Shown piece by piece: positions 8,301 to 17,300 of a stretch of DNA of 31,960 nt (its first letter is position 1; every line of letters begins with the position of its first letter). The notes below the pieces were generated by a model that was given only the letters and a program-made list of their open reading frames with translations, searched no databases and was not told where the DNA came from. The DNA is taken from IMG/VR virus record IMGVR_UViG_3300044948_000402, positions 1 through 31,960 of that record, one strand, 5' to 3'. The position numbers and the translations under genes were made by a program. The DNA is from a virus.

Positions 8301-11300
8301 CAGGTGGAGGAGGATTAGCGTCTCCGCTTGCCGTCGGCCAGACGATCGTTCACGGAGGCATTCCGCGTGTAATCGCTGACATCATCCCTCACCCTTCAAC
8401 GGGTTCACCCGTCGTTTCATTTACAGAGAACCCGCAAAGCTACGTTTTCCCAGAACCTCAATCCAATGAGCAGAACCCGCAAGCCCCACCCCCGCAAGCA
8501 CAAGTGCCGATGCCATCGGTGCCAGTTGGGACGCCGACACCCGCGAACGCTGGCATTGCTGGCGGCAGCGCGCCGATTGCTGGGACTCCCCAAGCGCAAG
8601 TGCAAGGTGCGGTAGCTTCGCCCGAGGCACAAGCGATCGAAGAAAGGTATCAATCGTCTCTTCGCCTTGCCGACTCATGGGCAAAAAACGATCCAGAAAA
8701 AGCAGGGAAGATGCGCAAGGCTGCGGGAATGATCCGGGCCGCTGAAGTGCGAAAATTAACTGGCAATCTCACAGGCAAAGAGCAACAGGCGAAAGCCAAG
8801 CGCGAGGCGTCAAATTACACTGGCAAGCCAGTTGTTGTTGGAGGCCAAACAGGGAAAGTCGCAAAAACCGCGTTTGGAAAAGTGGTTGTGGCGTTTGACA
8901 ACGGAGAGACGCGATCCGTAAATCCTGATGAGATTTTCGACGCTCCCGCCACCCCCAAACCCGCCGCCGTTGCCAAAGCCCGCACCATCATCGCCGAACA
9001 TCGTTCCGGTGTTCTGAAAGCCCTCACCCCCGAAATCCTCAGTGTCGCGCAAGAGACAGGAATGCCCGTCACCAACAAAACGACGCTGGATGAAGTTGTT
9101 TCCCACCTCGACGCGAAGTTCCCGACGGTGAAAATCGAGGACATTCCAAAGCCGACGGTGGCCAAGGTTTCCAAGCTCGTCACCGAGACGCTGGGCGCGT
9201 GGAAGAAGAATCCCGCCATCAATTCAGTTCTCAAGCTCGACACGAAATTCACCGCCAAGGCGGAAACCGTTGAAGGCTCCGGCGTTCACTTGAATCCTCA
9301 GTTGTTGGTGCAAGAGATCGCCACGGCGGGACTCTCTGACACCGACGCGAAGGTCTGGCTCGACCGCGTTCTATTCGAGGAGCTTCACCACTTGTCGCAG
9401 CTCCAGACGTTCCGTGAAATCTATCTGCGTCAGGTAAAGGCGAAGGAAACGAAGCTCTCGTTCGAGAAATGGCGTGAAGCCTACTCGAAAACTCTGATTC
9501 AAGAGTTCAAGAGCATAAAGTTCCTTGAGACTAATGAAAACGGCGACACCGTAGAAGTGAGTCTCTACGAAAAGGCCGTTGACGCCTATGGCGTGACGCT
9601 GAAAGCAAAAGGCACCCCCGCATGGATTCAAGTCTCCGAGATCAACCGGATGATCTTGCAAGACATGATGACCGGTAATCCGACCGAGGCGACCAAGGCC
9701 GCGTTGGGAGTGAAGGAAATCCGAGACTTCATCAATCAAGCCCTCGAATCCCTCAAGGCGTTCGTCGCGGAGTTCCGTGCGGATTCATCAAACTTCTCCA
9801 AAGACCTGATCGAAAACATGGATCGGGTCGAAGAACTGCTAAAACAATATGGAATCACCAACGTCACAGACCAAAACCAATCACGCCCAAGAACTCCAAA
9901 AGCTGATTCAGCTCAGCCCGCTCAAAGCAAGCCGAGTGTTGGAACTAGCATCACGCCCGCACAAGGGGGCGATAGCAGCCCTAGTGGGAATGGCGGGACT
10001 CAGCAGGCATCAAGCAACGGCGCTGGTTCACCATTACAGCCAGGTCAAAGGGTAGAGTTTGAGCATAAGGGAATCGCTGGAACTGGCGTGGTTCGTCTGG
10101 CGTCGAAAGAAGCGGTTTCGATTTATCCTGACAGCAATCCGGGCGCGGCGATTCTGGTTCCGGTGGGTAGCGTGAGATCGGTCGTCGCCCCTCTCGCGGA
10201 CACCCCGCAAACCCCGGCTGCGGAGAAATCCCCGGTGGCTCTCACGCCCGAGGAAGAAAGTCAGAAAGCTTACACGAAGCTGAAGAGCTCCGTGGCAAAA
10301 GCTCAACGCTCCGAAAAATGGAGTGAAGTGGTTTCTCTGATCGACCAAGCTGAAAAAGACTTCACCGGCACAAACGGATTTTCTGACCAATGGCAAAACT
10401 TCGAGCGTTACCGTGAAGACGCGCAGGAAAAACTCACGCCAAGATCGTTTGTTACGCCAATACTCAAGCCTTATGTGCCGTCCGCGCCCGCCCTCACCCC
10501 CGACGAGCAAGCCCTAAAAGACGCATTCTCCGACATGGTGGACGGACTCGAAGCCGCGCCACTTATTGAACCAGACCCTTATCAGTCAAAAGGCATCCCC
10601 CGCGACAAGCGCGCTACATTCATGGACGTGGCCGACCAGCTTTACGATGCAGGCGTCCGCACACCTGCCGACCTTGCGGCCAAGTTGGAAAAAGTCGGCG
10701 GTGGAAAACTCCGCGCTTATTCTGACGCCGTGTGGAGCGTTCTTCGCTCAAATTACCCGACTCTCCCGCAAGCTAGCGATTGGGCTGGAGTTTATGCGGG
10801 GTTGGACAAGCCAGCAAATCAGGCCGAGGCTGGTTCTGATTTCAACAACGCCAAAGGCAAGGTGTTGCAAAGCGTTTCCAATAACACCCGTGACATGCTC
10901 CTTGATGGCGAAACGGTGACGGTTGATCGAATCAAGTCAGCCGAGCCATTGTCCTCAACGCTCACCCGCAAGGAATTGGATGAAGCGATTGAAGCAGGGA
11001 TCACCGCCGCAGCTCACCAAATGGTTAAGCGAGTTGATGATTATGCGGATGGAACGGATAATGTGCAGGAACGCACGTTTAACGCCCTTGTTCGCCTCTA
11101 CGACCGCCAGCCATCGCTCAACGCCAAGACCAGCACCAGCAAGATCAATCAAGCATATTCTACGCCGTCACCACTCGCCTACGTCGCAAGCCGCCTTGCT
11201 GACATCGCGGGCGGAAAGGTTCTTGTCGAGCCGACCGGTGGACACGGGATGCTTTTGATGGAATCAACTGCCGACCAAGTGGTGCAATTTAATGAAATCG

Positions 11301-14300
11301 ACGACGCTCGCCATGAGCGCACGAAGTTGGCCATTTCTGAATCATCCGGTTGGACAATGACCAGCGAAGACGCGACATCATGGACTCCCAGCCAATCGCC
11401 TGACCGGATCGCAGCAAACCCACCGTTTGGCTCAGTGATGGCCGAAGATGGTAGCAACATCGCGTGGATAACGGCAGCAGGAAAAACATCCACTATCGAC
11501 CACGCGATCATGCTTAAGCAGCTCGGGAGCATGACGCCGGACGGTCGCGCTGTCTTCATCATCGGCGGACCCGCCAAAACTGCCAGATCGGAAGCCGCTC
11601 GGAAAGAACACTACGGGCGAGGCGCGAAAGCCGCGTTCTTCAAGCACCTCCACGACAACTTTGGAGTGGTGGATCATTTCACCGTCGATGGCGACCTTTA
11701 CGCCAAGCAGGGCGCGGGATGGAATGTCGATGTGATCGTGATCCAAGGCCGCAAGGCTTCCAGAACCTCCTTGCCATCGGCCAAAGCCCCGCGTATGCTT
11801 GCGACGTGGGACGATGTTTTTCAAACTACCCAACTGACAGATGAACAAAGAATCCAACTCAATCGCCTTAGCGAGGAAGAAGTGCGCGACTCAGTTCGCG
11901 GCATGGTTGATGCTCTCGCCGGAATTGGAAACGTGGGAAGACCGCAGATTTCTAGTTCACGACCTGAATCGAGTGGCGGACAGGATGGAACAGGAGGGAC
12001 GACCCGTGACACCGTTTCTTCCGAGTCTTCAGAAACCGAGTCAGGAGACAATCAAGGAACTGGCGGAGTGGGCGGCGAACGCGATGGCGTTGTTGGAGAT
12101 CAGCCCGCCGGAGTGGAGCAAGGAACGGAACCATCTGGAGAAAACTCAGGAACTCGTGGATCTTCTGACCCAAGCGGCAATCCCGCTGGAGCCGTCAGAA
12201 CTCCGGTAAAGGAATCCGGCAAGTTTCAGGCGGAATACACGCCGTTCAGTGGAGAAAAAGGGCTGGATACGCTCTTGCCGAGGAATATGGTTGGCCCGGT
12301 GGCGGATGCTTTCGCTCGGATCAAGCGGGACTTGGGTGGCAACCTCACGAAGTTCGTCCATGAGAAGCTCGGATACCCGGAGGGCGTGGACATCATCCCA
12401 TACCTCGCAGGCGAGCAGATCGACGCGGTAGCCGCCGCCATCTGGAACTTTGAAAAAGGCGGAGCATTGATCGTCGGCGACCAGACGGGAATCGGCAAGG
12501 GCCGGATCGCTGCCGCTTTGATGAAATACGCCGTGAATCAAGGATATATCCCGGTCTTCATGACCAAGGATTCCGGCTTGCACGATACAATGCTTACCGA
12601 GGATCTTCCTGACATTGCCGCGCCGGAGATCATCCCCGCCGTGATGGATACCCAACTCCAATTCACTTCCGCGAAAAAGCAGAAGCTCGATTATGGGCAG
12701 GAGTATTTCGCCAACCTATCGTCGGCGAATGGCGGGGCTGCGATTTTAACGCCTGAGCAAATCAAATCAAAGCTGCCAAGTGGTAGAGGGCCGGGGTTTG
12801 ATTACGAATTGGTTGCTCCAGGAGTAGCTTCCAGACTTGTATCGAATGCATCAGGGACGACTCCAAACATACTTCCAGATTGGCATATTGTTGCACCGGG
12901 ATTATTCACCGTTGGGCGGGGCAAAACTGCCATGGACGCCTATCGGGGATACTTGGATCATATTGGCGAAAATGAAGAGCAAGCGCCGATTAAAACTCTC
13001 CCCGGCAAGTCCAACGCCATCTTCGTCACTTACAGCCAGATCCAATCCGACGACGCGAAAGGACTCACCAAGCGTGACCGCGCCACCGCTCGCAACGCCG
13101 GGGAACCGCCCGCCGACAACTGGCGGATGCGGACGCTCCGCAGGCTCGCCCCCAACGCGGTCTTCATCCTCGATGAAAGCCACCTCGCCTCCGGCCAAAG
13201 CACCACGGGTTGGCGCGTGGCTGACATCATCGGTCGCTCGCCCCGCGTCTATTACTCGTCGGCAACGTCGGTGAAACGCCCGGAGAACATGGGCATCTAT
13301 TTCAAGACCAACGTGGGGATGCTGACCAACGGCAACATGGCAGACCTCACCGACCTGATGAACCGGGGCGGAGTTCCCGCCATGCAGGTGGTTTCCTCGA
13401 TGCTCGCCCAAGATGGACAATACCTCCGACGCGAGCGCAGCTTCGACGGGGTGAGCTTCACCACGCAGATTGCCGAGGAAAGCTCGGATCGCGACCGCGA
13501 CCTTGCCGACGCCCTCACTGGCTCATTGCGCGAGATCGTCACCGTGCAGGATGCCATGCGCCAAGCGGCGGAAGCGATCAACAGCGTCATCGCCGCCGCT
13601 GGAAGACGGATGAGCGTCCCCGCCGCCAACCGGGCAAAACTCGAAACCGTCAACTTCTCGTCCAAGCTCCACAACATCGTCGGCCAATACCTGCTGGCGA
13701 TCAAAACACAGTCCGCTGCCGATACGGCAATCCGGGAAATCCGGGCGGGAAAGAAGGTGGTCGTCGCCTTGCAATCCACCATGGAAAGCGCCATCGACGC
13801 GCTGGAGACAGGCGGATTTGAAATGAGCTACAAGGGCTTGGTTCTTCGCTACCTCGACCAGATGCGCTTCCTTAACAGCGGCAACCGCGCTTTCGGTCGT
13901 GGCGAGGTGGAGACCTTTGAAGTCACGGAAGATGGATTGCCAGAGTTTGAGGAGCTTTCCAGCCGTGAGCTTGAGGCGCGGATCGTGTCAACCAGTCGCG
14001 ACCCAGAAACCGGAGATACTATCATCCTCATCAACGAGGACGTCGCCGCCGAACTGATGCGCCGCGCCATGTGGGACGTGTTCGTCAACGCCCGCGAGCA
14101 AATCGAAAAAGCCGACCTTGGAGACCTTCCGCTTTCCCCCATCGACGCCATGCGCCAAGCAGTGGAGCGCGAGGGCATCCGCACCGGAGAAATCACCGGG
14201 CGCAAGCGCGGAATCGACGTGGACGGCGAGATTTACGCCCGCTCCGCGCAGGACACCAGCAAGCCCGCCCGCCGGGTGGTGCAGTCCGCATTCAACAACG

Positions 14301-17300
14301 AGGACTTGGATTTCCTCGTCATCAACCAGAGCGGATCGACCGGCATCAGCCTGCACGCCTCGGAAAAGGCCAAGAATCAGGCAACGCGGGTGATGGTCGT
14401 CGCCCAGCCGAATCTCGACATCAACGAGTTCATGCAGACGCTCGGACGGATTCACCGCTCCGGGCAGGTAGTGAAACCGGAGTTCATCCTTCTGCAAACC
14501 GCGCTCCCTGCGGAGAAGCGGCCCGCCGCGATCTTGGGCAAGAAAATGTCCATGCTCAATGCCAACACCACGTCCAACGCCAAGACGGACGTGAGCGAGG
14601 GCAACACCGCTGTCGATATTTTCAACCAGTATGGTGATGAAGTCGCCTACCGGGTGTTCGAGCGCGACCCGGACCTACAGCGTCAACTCCGCCCGCTGGG
14701 ATCTTCGCTGGCGAAGTTCTTCGACAAACTGACAGGCAACGCGCTCTCGTTTCAAGACGCACAAGGAGCGGTTGAAGACCAGCCCGCCGGATACATCGCC
14801 CGGACGATTACGGGCTATCTCGCAATCCTGCCCGTGGAAGAGCAGGAGATTTTCTGGGAAAAGACCATTGCCGACTATCAGGCATACATCTCCTATCTCG
14901 ACCAGATCGGAGCGAATGCACTGGAAGCGAAAGCTCTCGACCTTCAGGCCAAGACGATTTCCAGCGAAGTCTTCACGGAGCAAGCTGAAGGCGATTCAGC
15001 GTTTTCTGATCCGTCATACATCGAAACGGTGGAAACTAAAGTTGGAAAAGAACCGTTGACTGGCGACGCCGCCGTTGAGCTTGCACGCGACGCCAAGGCG
15101 CAATCAAAGCGGATTCTCCAGAAGTATCTCTCTGATGCGGACGCCATGGCGAATCAGCACGCCGACCAAAAAGCCAAGCGAGCGGTGAAGAAATGGGATG
15201 ATGAAAAACGCGCAGAGTTCCTTTCAAACCAACGCGCCCAACGAAACGTCATCGCGTCTTCAATCTCCCTTATTGGCCGCTTCGGAAGCGTGAAGCGCAA
15301 TGACGGGAATTCGGGACTTGGAGTAATTGAAGAGATCAAGATGGACAACGAACACCTCTTGACTCCCAGCAAGCAAATCGCGGTGATTCGTGTGAATGAC
15401 AGCCGCGAGACGCTCCGCGTGCCAGTGACTCAACTGAACGAAGCGTTCACGCCAAGCCCTTACGAGTCGGCGAAAGAATGGACTGACACCACAGACGTTG
15501 GTGGAGAAAGCGCCATCGCCACTGGCAACCTCATGGCCGCGATGAAAGCTCTTGGAGGATCAGGAAAGGTCATCACCTACACCACGGACACCGGGGTTGA
15601 TAAAATGGGCATCCTGCTTCCGAAGTCGTTTCTCACGAAGCGGGCCGCCATCAAGGCGCGCGTCCAAGTTGGAACGGCTGAGAAGCTATTGGAGATGCTT
15701 GATTTAGGCGTTCAAGTTACCAATGAAGACGGTTCGATCAAATGGACGAAAGGCGGTAATCTCGTCACGCTCAGTGTTCCAGCGTCTCGCTCTAACGGAG
15801 GAAATATCTGGAGACATCCGACCCTCAACCGAAATTCGATTGGCAGCGAATTCACTCAGGTCGGAAATGAGATGAGAGCCACATACGGCACTGGAGTTAT
15901 CCGTCTGGTGTTTCAAATTGTTACTGAGATGGGAGAGACGTTTTCAAGCGTAAAGTCCGACACCGGCACCACCCTCCGCGCCGCCGAGCTGCCAGCACAA
16001 GCCCGCCACGCCGAACTCGAAGCCCGCAAGGACAGTTTGACGCCCGGGGAGCTTGCCGAGGCGCAGGCGTTGGTGGATGCGGCGGCGAAGGCTGCGGGGT
16101 ATAACCGGAAAGGGGTCCGGTTTGGGTTCTACGTTGACGGCGTTCCTTTACCTCCTGCGCGTAGCACAGAATTGAATTTTGGTCCGGGGTATTACGTCGC
16201 GGAAGATGCGGTATTGTCGGATATGACTTCAGATAAAGTTAGTGTTCGTCCGACCGGAAACGAGGGCGAATTTGAAAGACTCGGAGTTGACCCAAGTAAA
16301 GTGGAATTTAGGCGTGATAGTGTCTATGTGAAAGCCGAGAACCCCTTGGTGAGCGCCAATGGGGGTAACTACTCTCCCGAGACAGGGAAATTCATCATCG
16401 CCCAGCTTGCGTACGACTCTGCTCTACAAGACGCGAAGAGGGTCTTGCGTATGCCGTTCGAGCAAACTTCGTGGTCAAAAACTGTGGCTGATCTGATTGC
16501 GGATTCCCGTATTCCTTTTGACTCAGTAAGAGGGTTAACCGGACGAAAAGGAATGACCTCGGAGTTGGTCGTTCAGAATCCCTCCCAAATCAAATCCGCC
16601 GACCCATTCACCGGAGTCCCTCTCAGCGAGCGGTTCAACTCTTCCAGCCCGAGCATTCTTCAAACCGCCCCTCTCCCCTCCACCCCCGCCAAAAAAGCCC
16701 GCGACGCATTCAACGCAAACCGCGAGAAATTCGAGAACGCGCAAGAGCAAGTGAAGGCGCTTGGCAGCGGCACCGCAGGCGCAGATCCTAAATTCGCCAA
16801 TCCCGGCGCAAGCCCGAAAGCCCGTGATGCGTTCGACATCGCCCGGATGATCGACAGCAATCAGCGCGAGATCAAAAAAGACCGCGACACTCACGCGCAG
16901 GGTCGGGAGTTTCTTGAGAAATACCCGGAAGAGGTTGAAAGACTTCTCTTGGAATCTGGATACGGCGACAATCCGGAATTCACCAACGATTACCGCCAGC
17001 ACGCGATCAATCTGCTTCTCAACCGCAAGGCGGAAGCAGCGAGCACCACGGCAGACTATGAGCAGCTCTACATGCTCGCCACCGCGAATGTCATTCTTGG
17101 CCGTGAACAAGCACGGGCATTCCGTCAACGCATGGACAAGTTCCTGACGCCCGCAGAACGCGCACACGCCGCTATTGCCGACGCCATCTTCACGCCGAGC
17201 AAGAAGATCGCCGCTCGCGCCGAAGTGATGAAACCCGCCGAGCGCAAAGCGTTTCTCGCCGACGAAGGCAAGAAGCGCATCGCCGAGGTTGAAAAGGCAC

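Noticed and set aside
10566-10919. 117-residue +1-frame ORF in the giant gene
   Set aside because: Its translation is Ser/Thr/Pro-rich and irregular, and the giant frame there is structured, unlike the other nested candidates.
12146-12661. Long minus-strand frame opposite the helicase region
   Set aside because: It covers conserved helicase sequence of the giant protein and has the composition of an antisense shadow.
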